This document shows, in pieces, positions 27,729-36,759 of a stretch of DNA of 64,000 nt (position 1 is its first letter; each line of letters starts with the position of its first letter). The notes beneath the pieces were generated by a model, which was not told the origin of the DNA, did no database searches, and was given only the letters and a program-made list of their open reading frames with translations. The translations under genes and the position numbers were made by a program. Location: positions 7,130,001-7,194,000 of the forward strand of contig NZ_CP072941.1 of assembly GCF_018069625.1 (NCBI RefSeq), written 5' to 3'. Source of the DNA: Streptomyces yatensis. GTDB taxonomy: Bacteria > Actinomycetota > Actinomycetes > Streptomycetales > Streptomycetaceae.

Positions 27729-28931
27729 GTGCTCCTCAAAACCTTTGGTTGGTCGTTCGCCATTACGGTGATCGGTCTGGCCTTGGCCGGCGTCCTCTGG
27801 GGGTGGAAGGGGCTCGCAATCGTCGGGATCCTCTCGATCCTGGAGATTTCGCTCTCATTCGACAATGCGGTCATCAATGCGGGCATTCTCCGCAAGATGA
27901 ACGCCTTCTGGCAGAAGATCTTCCTGACGGTCGGCATTCTGATCGCCGTCTTCGGTATGCGCCTGGTCTTCCCGGTGATCATCGTCGCCATCACGGCGAA
28001 GCTGAGTCCCGTCGAGGCCGTCGATCTCGCGATCAACGACAAGGACAAGTACGAGCACCTGGTCACGGCGGCGCATCCGGCGATCGCGGCCTTCGGTGGG
28101 ATCTTCCTCCTGATGATCTTCCTCGACTTCATCTTCGAGGACCGGGACATCAGGTGGCTGGGGTGGCTGGAGAAGCCGCTCGCCAAGCTGGGCAGGCTGG
28201 ACACCTTCTCGGTCGTCGTCGCCCTGGTCGTGCTGCTGATCTCCGCCACCACCGTGGCCACCGACGTGGCCCACGGCGGTGGTGACAAGAGTTCCACCGT
28301 CCTGTTGGCCGGGGTCGCCGGTCTGGTCACCTACTTGATCGTCGGCGGCATCTCCAGCTACTTCGAGGACAAACTCGAAGAGGAGGAGGAAGACGAGGAC
28401 GAGGCCGACGAGGCCAAGGGCGCGGACGAGGACGGCGAGGAGACGAAGAGCGCGGCGAACGCCCAGCTCAACGGCAGCGGTGGCAGCGGCGGCCGTGGCT
28501 CCAGCGGCGCCTCCGTGGCCGGCCTCGCCGGCAAGGCCGCGTTCTTCCTGTTCCTCTACCTCGAGGTCATCGACGCGTCGTTCTCCTTCGACGGGGTCAT
28601 CGGCGCCTTCGCGGTCACCAACGACATCTTCGAGATGGCGCTGGGTCTGGGCATCGGCGCCATGTACATCCGGTCGCTGACCGTCTACCTGGTCCGCAGG
28701 GGCACCCTGGACGACTACGTCTACCTGGAGCACGGCGCGCACTACGCGATCGGCGCGCTCGCCGTCATCCTGCTGGTCACGATCAAGTACGAGATCAACG
28801 AGGTCATCACCGGTCTGGTGGGCGTGGTGCTGATCGCCGCCTCGTACTGGTCCTCGGTGGTGCGCAACCGCCGGATGACGGCCGCGGGCGAGGGCTCGGA
28901 GACCAAGACGGAAGTCACGTCCGGAGTCTGA
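27729..28931 (+). CDS. TerC family integral membrane protein (DUF475)
   Basis: The 400-residue membrane protein belongs to the TerC/DUF475 family. The first TerC signature LEISLSFDNAVINAGIL and the second EVIDASFSFDGVIGAF carry conserved Asp/Asn residues thought to bind metal in the membrane. About eight membrane segments are predicted. An acidic cytoplasmic loop (residues about 217-245, KLEEEEEDEDEADEAKG) interrupts the protein. GTG at 27729 gives the family N-terminus; TTG at 27723 is better spaced from aaggaa and could also be used. Some TerC proteins move manganese or calcium, but the cargo here is unknown. Confidence 0.92.
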   Translation: MLLKTFGWSFAITVIGLALAGVLWGWKGLAIVGILSILEISLSFDNAVINAGILRKMNAFWQKIFLTVGILIAVFGMRLVFPVIIVAITAKLSPVEAVDLAINDKDKYEHLVTAAHPAIAAFGGIFLLMIFLDFIFEDRDIRWLGWLEKPLAKLGRLDTFSVVVALVVLLISATTVATDVAHGGGDKSSTVLLAGVAGLVTYLIVGGISSYFEDKLEEEEEDEDEADEAKGADEDGEETKSAANAQLNGSGGSGGRGSSGASVAGLAGKAAFFLFLYLEVIDASFSFDGVIGAFAVTNDIFEMALGLGIGAMYIRSLTVYLVRRGTLDDYVYLEHGAHYAIGALAVILLVTIKYEINEVITGLVGVVLIAASYWSSVVRNRRMTAAGEGSETKTEVTSGV

Positions 28932-28960
28932 GTCCGGGAGTCCGGAGGAGTCCGGAGTCC

Positions 28961-29020
28961 GTGAGTCCGGAGTCCGTGAGTCCGGAGTCTGTGAGTCCGG
29001 AGTCCGTGAGTCCGGAGCCC
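28961..29020. repeat. 15-bp tandem repeat, 4 copies
   Basis: The unit gtgagtccggagtcc is repeated at 28961, 28976, 28991 and 29006 with single-base changes. Related gtccggag words at 28936-28960 extend the array. It begins right after the TerC-type stop codon. Confidence 0.85.
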
Positions 29021-29094
29021 GAGTCCGACCGAAGTCACTCCCGGAGTCCGACCTCCGGGGAGTGTGACGCGGCGGTGTTTGAGGAACGCTCTGA

Positions 29095-29134
29095 GCGGGG
29101 CGGCCGAGGTCTTCCGACCTCCCGGCCGCCCCGC
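29095..29134 (+). terminator. Hairpin terminator
   Basis: A 12-bp perfect outer stem (gcggggcggccg / cggccgccccgc) and an inner aggt/acct stem lie between the TerC-type gene and the TerA-like gene. Confidence 0.7.
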
Positions 29135-29186
29135 GGCAGTTGATCGGCTTTGAGGCAGCGGGGCCACGAAGGGTGGGGTGCGCACC

Positions 29187-29915
29187 ATGGCGTTCTGGAG
29201 CAACTGGGGACGGTCCGCGTGGCGTGAGTTCGACAGCGGCGACGCGTCCGGTGTGGTCGAGCTGACCAAGCGGCAATCGACGATCTCGCTGACCAAACAG
29301 GGGGCCGCCAGCGGCAATCTGCGGATCAACCTCTCCTGGCAGATGCGCACCTCGGACTTCAACAGCAGGGCGGGGCGCGGCTCGCTGCGCCACCCCCTGC
29401 GGATGTTCAAGCCCGAGCCGGTGCAGGCCCAGGGGCCCGCGATGGTCAATGTCGACCTCGACCTCGCGGTGATGTACGAGCTGAAGAGCGGCTCCAAGGG
29501 CGTGGTGCAGCCGCTCGGGGAGTTCTTCGGCAATCTCAACGAGGCGCCGTACGTCAAGCTCAGCGGGGACGACCGGTTCGGCTCCGGATCCGGCGAGACG
29601 GTCTACGTCAACATGGACCACAAGGACGACATCAAGCGCCTGCTCGTGTTCGTCTACATCTACGACGGCACCCCCGCCTTCGACCGCACCCACGGCCTGG
29701 TCACGCTCTATCCGAGCAATGGGCCGCGGGTGGAGATCGCGCTCGACGAGCGGGCCCCGCAAGCCCGCTCCTGCGCCGTCGTGCTGATCGAGAACGTCAA
29801 GGGCGAGATGATGGTCCGCCGCGAGGTGAAGTACGTCTACGGCTTCCAGGCGGAGCTGGACCGGCTGTACGGATGGGGCCTCCAATGGGGCCGGGGCTAC
29901 AAGTCCAAGGTGTGA
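29187..29915 (+). CDS. TerA-like tellurium/stress resistance protein
   Basis: The 242-residue soluble protein is a distant TerD-superfamily member of the TerA-like type. It shows VELTKRQSTISLTKQGAAS, a strand-rich core LRINLSWQMR, VNVDLDLAVMYEL, and an acidic calcium-loop-like segment ETVYVNMDHKDDIKRLLVF. In Ter systems such proteins accompany TerD and TerC. The start is ATG at 29187 with a gggtgggg site; GTG at 29178 is less likely. It is convergent with the proline-rich TerD gene. Confidence 0.85.
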   Translation: MAFWSNWGRSAWREFDSGDASGVVELTKRQSTISLTKQGAASGNLRINLSWQMRTSDFNSRAGRGSLRHPLRMFKPEPVQAQGPAMVNVDLDLAVMYELKSGSKGVVQPLGEFFGNLNEAPYVKLSGDDRFGSGSGETVYVNMDHKDDIKRLLVFVYIYDGTPAFDRTHGLVTLYPSNGPRVEIALDERAPQARSCAVVLIENVKGEMMVRREVKYVYGFQAELDRLYGWGLQWGRGYKSKV

Positions 29916-29960
29916 CCGGCTGCCGGCAGGGCGGCCGGGCTGACCGGCTGCCGGCGGTGC

Positions 29961-29985
29961 GGTCGGGTCACGGTGTGACCCGACC
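29961..29985. terminator. Bidirectional hairpin terminator
   Basis: A perfect 11-bp stem (ggtcgggtcac / gtgacccgacc) with a 3-nt loop lies in the 106-bp gap between the convergent TerA-like and TerD-tail genes. Confidence 0.75.
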
Positions 29986-30021
29986 GGCCCGCGGCCCCGC
30001 CCCCATCCGTCCGTTCCGGAG

Positions 30022-31206
30022 CTATCGGTTCTGGAACTGCGGCCCCTGCGGCGGCAGGACGAAATGCGGGTCCGGCACCTGGACGGGGATCGGCAGCGGG
30101 GGCGGCGCCACCGGCCCCGTCGGCTGCACCTGCTGCGGATAGCCGTACGCGGGCGGCTGCGGATAGCCGTACGTCTGCTGCTGGGGCGGATAGCCGTAGC
30201 CGGGCTGCGCCGGGGGCTGGCCGGGCGGCTGCGGATACCCCGCGGCCGGGGCCTGCGGCGGCTGGGGCGGGGCCTGCGGGGGCACATAGCCGAAGCCGCT
30301 GTCGCCGTGCGCCGTGGGGGGCTGCATGGGCTGGGTGCGGTGCGGATCCCAGGGGTCGGGCGACGCCGCGTGCGGATAGCCGTACGCCGGGGCGGGGGAG
30401 TGGGGCCGGGTCGGCGCTTCGGACGACGGGGGCGGTGTGCCGGGGGCCGCCGGGGGTGCGTGGGTGGCGGCGGCCGCGGGCGCCGCGGTGGCGGGGGGTT
30501 CGGGAGCGGCCAGGGGCTCCGGAGCGCCGGCGGTCAGGGGCTCGGGGGTGGGAGCGGGGATGGCCGGGGGCTCCGGAGCGGCGCCGCCTTCCGGCCCTGC
30601 CCCGGCCGGGGCCGCGGCTCCGTCGCCGTCCGAGCCGCCCGCGGCCTCGCCGTCCTCCACCGAGATCCCGTACTGCGTGGCCAGCCCGACCAGCCCCGTC
30701 TCGTAGCCCTGTCCCAGGGCCCGGAACTTCCAGGTGTCGCCGCGCCGGTAGAGCTCACCGCAGATCAGCGCGGCCTCCCTACCGGTCTCCGGCAGCACCG
30801 CGAAGATCGCGATCGGCTCGGCGTCCGCCTCCTGCGGCGCACCGGACGAGGCGTCGTAGAGCAGCAGGCTCAGATCCCTCACCTGTCCGAAGGTGCCGCC
30901 GTCGGCGGACGCGGCGAGCACCACCCGGCGCACCGCGGGCTCCAGCCCGGTGAACTCGGCCTCGATGGTGTCCGTCAGCGCGTCCTGGTTCGGCTTCTTG
31001 GGGAGGTGCCGGACCAGACCCGAGGGGTGGTTCGGCTGGTTGTAGAAGACGAAGTCCTCGTCCGAGCGCACCCGGTCGTCCGCGTCCAGCAGCAGCGCCG
31101 AGGCGTCCACGTCGGGTACGTCCGTGCCGGGGGTCCAGCGCAACACCGCGCGTATGGCCGTGGCCTCCAGCGGGATGTTCGATCCCTTCAGCATCGCCTG
31201 CGTCAT
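30022..31206 (-). CDS. TerD-domain protein with long Pro/Tyr/Gly-rich tail
   Basis: The 394-residue protein has an N-terminal TerD domain (about 1-185: VDASALLLDADDRVRSDEDF, LYRRGDTWKFRALGQGY, GLATQYGISV). A low-complexity C-terminal half follows, first Ala/Pro/Glu-rich and then PQPPxYGYP-type repeats (YGYPPQQQTYGYPQPPAYGY), ending in QFQNR. Such tails are disordered and can drive multivalent assembly. The gene is convergent with the TerA-like gene and divergent from the HpcH gene. The tail is unusual for TerD proteins of about 190 residues. Confidence 0.9.
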   Translation of the reverse strand: MTQAMLKGSNIPLEATAIRAVLRWTPGTDVPDVDASALLLDADDRVRSDEDFVFYNQPNHPSGLVRHLPKKPNQDALTDTIEAEFTGLEPAVRRVVLAASADGGTFGQVRDLSLLLYDASSGAPQEADAEPIAIFAVLPETGREAALICGELYRRGDTWKFRALGQGYETGLVGLATQYGISVEDGEAAGGSDGDGAAAPAGAGPEGGAAPEPPAIPAPTPEPLTAGAPEPLAAPEPPATAAPAAAATHAPPAAPGTPPPSSEAPTRPHSPAPAYGYPHAASPDPWDPHRTQPMQPPTAHGDSGFGYVPPQAPPQPPQAPAAGYPQPPGQPPAQPGYGYPPQQQTYGYPQPPAYGYPQQVQPTGPVAPPPLPIPVQVPDPHFVLPPQGPQFQNR

Positions 31207-31440
31207 GGCGGCAATCCTGCCTTCCCAGTGGGTGCTGGGACAACGCAGGGTGCGGGGCGGGTGGCGGCGGGGAGGTGGTACAGGACGGCAGGGCGGGTAT
31301 GCCGGACACCATGCGGACGCACATGGGTTACGTGATTTTCACGCCCTTGGGGAACTTTTGACCCAGGGTCGCACGTACGATTATCGGCCAACCGCGGGTC
31401 AGCGTGGCCGAGGCGGCGTACCGGCAGTACGGGGAGTTAG

Positions 31441-32628
31441 ATGCGGCATTTCGAACATCTGCCGGCTGAGGTGCGGGCGAACGTCTTTCATCGCGAGCCC
31501 GTCGAATTCGGCGTGGACTCGCCCGCCCGGACGCTGGCCGTCGCGCTCGGCGCGACCCTGTACTGCCCGGCGACCCGGCCCAAGCTCGCCGAGGACATCG
31601 TCAAACAGGCAGGTCGCGGCGTGGTGTCCATGGTGCTGTGCCTGGAGGACTCCATCGACGACGCCGAGGTGCCGGGGGCGGAGGAGAACCTCATACGGCA
31701 GTTCGCGGAGCTGTCCGGGCTCGCCCCCGGGACCCCGCTGCCGCTGCTCTTCATCCGGGTCCGCACCCCCGAGCAGATCGTCGATCTCGTCACCCGGCTC
31801 GGAGCGGGGGTGCGGCTGCTGTCCGGATTCGTACTGCCGAAGTTCACCGAGGAGCGCGGCCGGGCCTTCCTCGAGGCGCTGATGTCGGCCGAAAGCGCCC
31901 AGGTGACCGAGGCGTTGGGCGGACGGCGGCTCTTCGCGATGCCGGTTCTCGAATCGCCCGAGCTGATGCACCGCGAAACGCGCACCGACACCCTGAGCGG
32001 CATCAGCCGGATTGTCGACAAGTACCGCGAGCGGGTGCTGGCGCTGCGCCTCGGGGTCACCGATCTGTGCTCGGCGTACGGGCTCCGCAGGGCGCCGGAC
32101 ATGACCGCGTACGACGTCCAGCTGGTCGCTTCCGTGATCGCGGACGTGGTGAACATGCTGGGCCGGGCCGACGGCACGGGCTTCACGATCACCGGGCCGG
32201 TGTGGGAGTACTTCAAACCCCATGAGCGGATGTTCAAACCGCAACTGCGGATCAGCCCCTTCAGCAGCGGCCGCGCCGAAGCCCTGCGCACCGCGCTGAT
32301 CGAGCACCACATGGACGGGCTGCTGCGCGAGATCGAACTGGACCGCGCCAACGGTCTGCAGGGCAAGACCTGCATCCACCCCACCCACGTGGCCCCCGTC
32401 CACGCGCTGTCGGTCGTCAGCCACGAGGAATTCAGCGACGCGGTGGACATCCTGGAGCCCCAGCGCTGCGGGGGAGGGGTGCTGCGTTCCTCGTACACCA
32501 ACAAAATGAACGAGGTGAAGCCGCACCGGGCGTGGGCCGAGCGGACCCTGCGGCGCGCGGAGGTCTTCGGGGTCGCCCGGGAGGATGTGAGCTTCGTGGA
32601 ACTGCTGGCGGCAAGCCTGCGGACGTAG
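31441..32628 (+). CDS. HpcH/HpaI aldolase/citrate lyase-like protein of the Ter biosynthetic module
   Basis: The 395-residue TIM-barrel enzyme resembles the citrate lyase beta subunit. Seen are VVSMVLCLEDSIDDAEV (metal-binding acidic residues), LFIRVRTPEQI (Arg) and a C-terminal GKTCIHPTHVAPVHAL. It starts the set HpcH-PRTase/StiP-HAD, which comparative genomics (Anantharaman, Iyer and Aravind, from memory) proposed to make a nucleoside-like metabolite in Ter systems. The reaction is unknown. ATG at 31441 has a ggggag site. It is followed by the fusion gene after 97 bp. Confidence 0.9.
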   Translation: MRHFEHLPAEVRANVFHREPVEFGVDSPARTLAVALGATLYCPATRPKLAEDIVKQAGRGVVSMVLCLEDSIDDAEVPGAEENLIRQFAELSGLAPGTPLPLLFIRVRTPEQIVDLVTRLGAGVRLLSGFVLPKFTEERGRAFLEALMSAESAQVTEALGGRRLFAMPVLESPELMHRETRTDTLSGISRIVDKYRERVLALRLGVTDLCSAYGLRRAPDMTAYDVQLVASVIADVVNMLGRADGTGFTITGPVWEYFKPHERMFKPQLRISPFSSGRAEALRTALIEHHMDGLLREIELDRANGLQGKTCIHPTHVAPVHALSVVSHEEFSDAVDILEPQRCGGGVLRSSYTNKMNEVKPHRAWAERTLRRAEVFGVAREDVSFVELLAASLRT

Positions 32629-32660
32629 AGCGAAGCGAACCGGGCCCGGGACGGACCCCC

Positions 32661-32690
32661 GGACGACTCCGGACGACTCCGGACGACTCC
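32661..32690. repeat. 10-bp tandem repeat, 3 perfect copies
   Basis: The unit ggacgactcc is repeated at 32661, 32671 and 32681, with a partial fourth copy. It lies 33 bp after the HpcH stop codon and 36 bp before the PRTase start. Confidence 0.85.
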
Positions 32691-32725
32691 GGACGAACGA
32701 CGATGGAAACGAGGCGCAGGGCGGC

Positions 32726-35707
32726 GTGAGCGTGGGCAACGTGTGGTCGGGACAGTGGGTCGCGGACCGGCTGGGAGTACGGCTGGACGGCGGGGTGCGC
32801 CGGGCGGGCGTGTCGCGCCGGGGCGGTGAGGCGCGCCGGGAGGGCGAGGGCGGCCGGGGCGGCGTCAGCGGCCGGAACGACAGCGACCAGGCCGGCAACG
32901 ACGTCAGCGGCCAGGCCGGCAACGGCGTCAGCGGCCAGGGCGGCGGCGACGGCGGCGCCGAGCTGCGCGAGCTGCTGGGGCTGGCCCTGCGGCGCAACCC
33001 CAAGCGGGCGCATCTGCTGGTCTCCAACGTGCTCGGCAAGCATGTCCCGCAGCGCCCCGCCATCGTCCACGACGCGGGCGTGCGGCTCGGCCGCCGGGTG
33101 CGGGAGCTGCTGGGCGACGAGGCGGCGGCGCGCGCGGTGGTGCTCGGGTACGCCGAGACCGCCACCGGGCTCGGCCACAGCGTCGCCGACGGGCTCGCCC
33201 TCGCCCCGTACCTCCACTCCACCCGTCGCCCGGTCCCGGGCGTCGCCACGGTGGGCGGTTTCGAGGAGGAGCACAGCCATGCCACCTCCCATCTGTTGCT
33301 CCCCGAGGACCCGGGGCTCCTGGCCTCGACGGGCCCGCTGGTCCTCGTGGACGACGAGTTCTCCACGGGCCGTACGGTCCTGAACACCATTGCCGCCCTC
33401 CACCGCCGCTTCCCCCGCGACCACTATGTGGTGGTCGCGCTGGTGGACATGCGCTCGCCCGAGGACCGCGCCCGCCTGGACGCCTTCGCGGCCGACCTCG
33501 GCGCCCGCGTCGACCTGGTCGCCGCCGCGGCCGGAACGGTGCATCTGCCGGACGACGTCCTGGAGCGCGGCGCGAAGCTGGTGGCCGCACACGAGGCGGC
33601 GACCGCCCCGGACGAGGGCGCGCCCGCGGCACCCCCGGCAGGCGCCACCCCCGACGCGGGCTCGGCAGGCGTCACCCCCGCGGCACCCCCGGCAGGCGCC
33701 ACCCCCGACGCGGGCTCGGCAGGCGCCACCCCCACGGCACCCCCGGCAGGCGCCACCCCCGACGCGGGCTCGGCCGTGGCCCGCGTGGACCTCGGCTGGC
33801 CCGAAGGGCTCCCGGACGGCGGCCGCCACGGCTTCACCCCCGCCCACCGCGCCCGCCTGGAAGCGGCACTCCCCGCCATGGCCACCCGCCTCGCGAACGC
33901 GCTGTCGCAAGCGCCGAACCTCGCGAACGCGCTGGCGCCGGACGACCAGGCCACGCCCACCGGGGACCACGCGAGCCGGCCCCGGCCGCCCCGCCCCTCC
34001 CCCCGCCGCGTCCTCGTCCTCGGGTTCGAGGAGCTGATGTACGCGCCGCTGCGTCTCGCGAAGGCGCTCGACGACGTCCTCGACGGCGTCGAGGTGCGGT
34101 ATTCGACGACCACCCGCTCACCCGTGCTCGCCGTCGACGACCCCGGATACGCCATCCGCACCCGGCTGACCTTCCCCGCGCACGACGAGCCCGCCGACGG
34201 CCCCGGGCCGCGCTACGCCTACAACGTGGCGCCCGGTGCCGATCCGCGCCGCCGCTTCGACGCCGTCGTCGCCGTCGTCGACTCGACCGCCGACACGCCC
34301 GCGCTGCACGCCCCCGGCGGGCTGCTCGCCGCGCTGGGCGCGCACACGGACCGGCTGGTCCTGGCCGTCGTGCCGGCGTACCGCCCCCAGACCCCACCCA
34401 CCCCCCGCACCGTCCCCGAACGACAGGCTCCGCCCATGCACCAACCGTCGTACGAGCCCCTGCGCGGACCGGACTTCTCGTCCTACGCGCCCGAAGAGGT
34501 CGGCTGGCTGCTCCAGGACTTCTCCCACGTCACCCTCGAAGCGCCCACCGAGGAGCGGGAGGAGGCGATCCAGAGCGGGGGCGCGCACTACGCCGAGTCG
34601 TTGCCCGTGGAGTACCAGCCGAACGCGCGCTACCAGGAGCTCTTCCGCGCCGCCCTCGACGCCTCCGCCGCCCGGATCGCCCGCGCCGTGGGCGCGGTCA
34701 CCGAGACCGTGCTCGCCGAGCGCTCCCCGCGCCCCGTCCTCGTCTCGCTCGCCCGCGCCGGCACCCCCGTCGGGGTGCTGATGCGCCGCTGGGCGCAGCA
34801 CGCCCACGGGCTCGACCTCCCGCACTACGCGGTCTCCATCGTGCGCGGCCGCGGTATCGACACCGCCGCGCTGCGCTGGCTGGCGGACCACCACGACCCG
34901 TCCGACGTCGTCTTCGTCGACGGCTGGACCGGTAAGGGCGCCATCACCCGCGAGCTGTCGGACGCCCTCGCCCCGTACCCGGACTTCGACCCGCGGATCG
35001 CGGTCCTCGCCGACCCGGGCCGCTGCGTGGACACCTACGGCACGCGGGACGACTTCCTCGTCCCCTCCGCATGCCTCAACTCCACCGTCTCCGGGCTGAT
35101 ATCGCGCACCGTGCTCCGCGCCGACCTCGTCGGGCCGAACGACTTCCACGGCGCGAAGTACTACCGCGAGCTCGCCGGATCCGATGTCTCCGGATACTTC
35201 CTGGACACCGTCTCGGGCCGCTTCGCGGAGGTCGCCGAGGCCGCCATGGCCGACGCCGGGCAGCTCGCGGCCACCGACCGCACCCCCACCTGGGAGGGGT
35301 GGGCCGCGGTCGAGCGGATCAGCCAGGAGTACGACATCCACGACGTCAACCTCGTCAAGCCGGGCGTCGGCGAGACCACCCGGGTGCTGCTGCGGCGCGT
35401 CCCGTGGAAGATCCTCGCCCAGCGCGGCGCGGGCGCCGACCTGGACCATGTGCGGCTGCTCGCCGAGCAGCGCGGAGTGCCGGTCGAGGAGATCGACGGG
35501 CTCCCGTACACCTGCGTCGGGCTGATCCACCCGCGCTACACCCGGGGTGCCACCGGGGCCGACGGAAAAGCAGTAACCACATCAGGCACACAAGACACAC
35601 CAGACACAGCAGACGCAGCAGGCACAGCAGACACCACAGACACGGCACACGAGGCGAACACGGCGGGCATCGCCAACAGAGACGAAAGAACGGTGGCCGC
35701 ACGATGA
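32726..35707 (+). CDS. Fused phosphoribosyltransferase (PRTase_2-TRSP) and StiP/PELOTA-type protein
   Basis: The 993-residue protein joins two modules of the Ter biosynthetic set. Residues 1-300 form a PRTase with the PRPP motif LVLVDDEFSTGRTVLN at 206-220. A linker of 18-residue repeats follows at about 302-350. A TRSP-type domain lies at about 420-545 (RRVLVLGFEELMYAPLRLAK). From Met571 (MHQPSYEPLRGPDFSSYAP) comes a StiP-type second PRTase-like domain, with a PELOTA-like end at about 860-945. A low-complexity Thr/Asp/Ala tail closes the protein. The usual arrangement, as I know it, is two separate genes, and here the frame is continuous with no stop codon. GTG at 32726 follows a gcagggcgg site. 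It overlaps the HAD gene by ATGA. Confidence 0.85.
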   Translation: MSVGNVWSGQWVADRLGVRLDGGVRRAGVSRRGGEARREGEGGRGGVSGRNDSDQAGNDVSGQAGNGVSGQGGGDGGAELRELLGLALRRNPKRAHLLVSNVLGKHVPQRPAIVHDAGVRLGRRVRELLGDEAAARAVVLGYAETATGLGHSVADGLALAPYLHSTRRPVPGVATVGGFEEEHSHATSHLLLPEDPGLLASTGPLVLVDDEFSTGRTVLNTIAALHRRFPRDHYVVVALVDMRSPEDRARLDAFAADLGARVDLVAAAAGTVHLPDDVLERGAKLVAAHEAATAPDEGAPAAPPAGATPDAGSAGVTPAAPPAGATPDAGSAGATPTAPPAGATPDAGSAVARVDLGWPEGLPDGGRHGFTPAHRARLEAALPAMATRLANALSQAPNLANALAPDDQATPTGDHASRPRPPRPSPRRVLVLGFEELMYAPLRLAKALDDVLDGVEVRYSTTTRSPVLAVDDPGYAIRTRLTFPAHDEPADGPGPRYAYNVAPGADPRRRFDAVVAVVDSTADTPALHAPGGLLAALGAHTDRLVLAVVPAYRPQTPPTPRTVPERQAPPMHQPSYEPLRGPDFSSYAPEEVGWLLQDFSHVTLEAPTEEREEAIQSGGAHYAESLPVEYQPNARYQELFRAALDASAARIARAVGAVTETVLAERSPRPVLVSLARAGTPVGVLMRRWAQHAHGLDLPHYAVSIVRGRGIDTAALRWLADHHDPSDVVFVDGWTGKGAITRELSDALAPYPDFDPRIAVLADPGRCVDTYGTRDDFLVPSACLNSTVSGLISRTVLRADLVGPNDFHGAKYYRELAGSDVSGYFLDTVSGRFAEVAEAAMADAGQLAATDRTPTWEGWAAVERISQEYDIHDVNLVKPGVGETTRVLLRRVPWKILAQRGAGADLDHVRLLAEQRGVPVEEIDGLPYTCVGLIHPRYTRGATGADGKAVTTSGTQDTPDTADAAGTADTTDTAHEANTAGIANRDERTVAAR
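33629..33775. repeat. 54-bp in-frame tandem repeat, 2.7 copies
   Basis: Units at 33629, 33683 and 33737 each encode about 18 residues of an Ala/Pro/Gly/Thr linker (APPAGATPDAGSAG...). The period keeps the frame and the copies are nearly identical at DNA level, so the expansion is recent. Confidence 0.9.
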
Positions 35708-36564
35708 GCGTCCTGGTGGCAAGCGATCTCGACCGCACCCTGATCTACTCCGCGGCCGCGCTCGGCCTCGACATGCCGGACGCCGAGGCCCCACGGCTGC
35801 TGTGCGTCGAGACGTACGAGGGCCGACCGCTGTCGTACATGACCGAGACCGCCGCCGGGCTGCTCGCCGAGCTGGTCCGCACCTCCGTCTTCGTCCCCAC
35901 GACCACCCGCACCGTCGAGCAGTACCGCCGCATCCGCCTCCCCGGCCCCGCCTCCCGGTTCGCGATCTGCGCCAACGGCGGCCAGCTGCTGGTGAACGGG
36001 GAGCCCGACGCCGACTGGAACCAGCGGGTCCGTACCGCCCTCGCCGACGCCTGCGCCCCCCTGGAGGAGGTGCGCGCCCACCTCAGCGCCACCGCCGACC
36101 CCGCCTGGCTGCTCAAGGAGCGGGTGGCCGAGGAGCTCTTCGCCTATCTCGTCGTCGAACGGGAGCTGCTGCCCCAGGAGTACGTCAAGGAACTCACGCA
36201 GTGGGCCGAGCCGCGCGGCTGGACGGTCTCCCTGCAGGGCCGCAAGATCTACGCCGTGCCCAAGCCGCTCACCAAGAGCGCGGCCGTCGCCGAGATCAAA
36301 AACCGCACCGGAGCGGACGAGGTGCTCGCCGCGGGCGATTCGCTGCTCGACACCGATCTGCTGCTCGCGGCCGACCGCGCCTGGCGCCCCGGCCACGGCG
36401 AGCTGGCCGACGTCGGCTGGACGGCACCCCAGGTGACCGTGGTCGAGGAGACGGGCGTCGCGGCGGGCGAGGCCATCGTCCGCGCCCTGGGCGAACGGTC
36501 CTCCGTCACCTGGGCGCGCGCCCGCAGCCAGGTCATCCGCGCCGTCTCCCGCGGCCGGGACTGA
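35704..36564 (+). CDS. HAD superfamily hydrolase of the Ter biosynthetic module
   Basis: The 286-residue phosphatase-like protein has HAD motif I DLDRTL (nucleophile Asp8, acid Asp10), motif II TTTRT, a Lys region GRKIYAVPKPLTKSAA and motif IV AAGDSLLDTDLLLAADR. The C2-type cap is inserted between motifs II and III. It overlaps the PRTase/StiP gene by ATGA and is the third enzyme of the set. It probably dephosphorylates the pathway intermediate, which is inferred from its position. It resembles sucrose-phosphate-phosphatase-like HADs in shape. Confidence 0.92.
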   Translation: MSVLVASDLDRTLIYSAAALGLDMPDAEAPRLLCVETYEGRPLSYMTETAAGLLAELVRTSVFVPTTTRTVEQYRRIRLPGPASRFAICANGGQLLVNGEPDADWNQRVRTALADACAPLEEVRAHLSATADPAWLLKERVAEELFAYLVVERELLPQEYVKELTQWAEPRGWTVSLQGRKIYAVPKPLTKSAAVAEIKNRTGADEVLAAGDSLLDTDLLLAADRAWRPGHGELADVGWTAPQVTVVEETGVAAGEAIVRALGERSSVTWARARSQVIRAVSRGRD

Positions 36565-36759
36565 ACCGTCCCGCCATCCGCCCAGGGCCCCCTTCGGAAC
36601 TTCTCGCGCTGTCGTGACGTCGGGTTACAGTCACCAAGTCACCACAGTGTCCACAGGCACCACGTCACCACAGACACGCGGACACGCCGGACACGCCGGA
36701 GACGACAGTCGGCATGTGCGACATCGCCCGGGAAGCCGAGCAGACCGAAGGGGGCCGCG

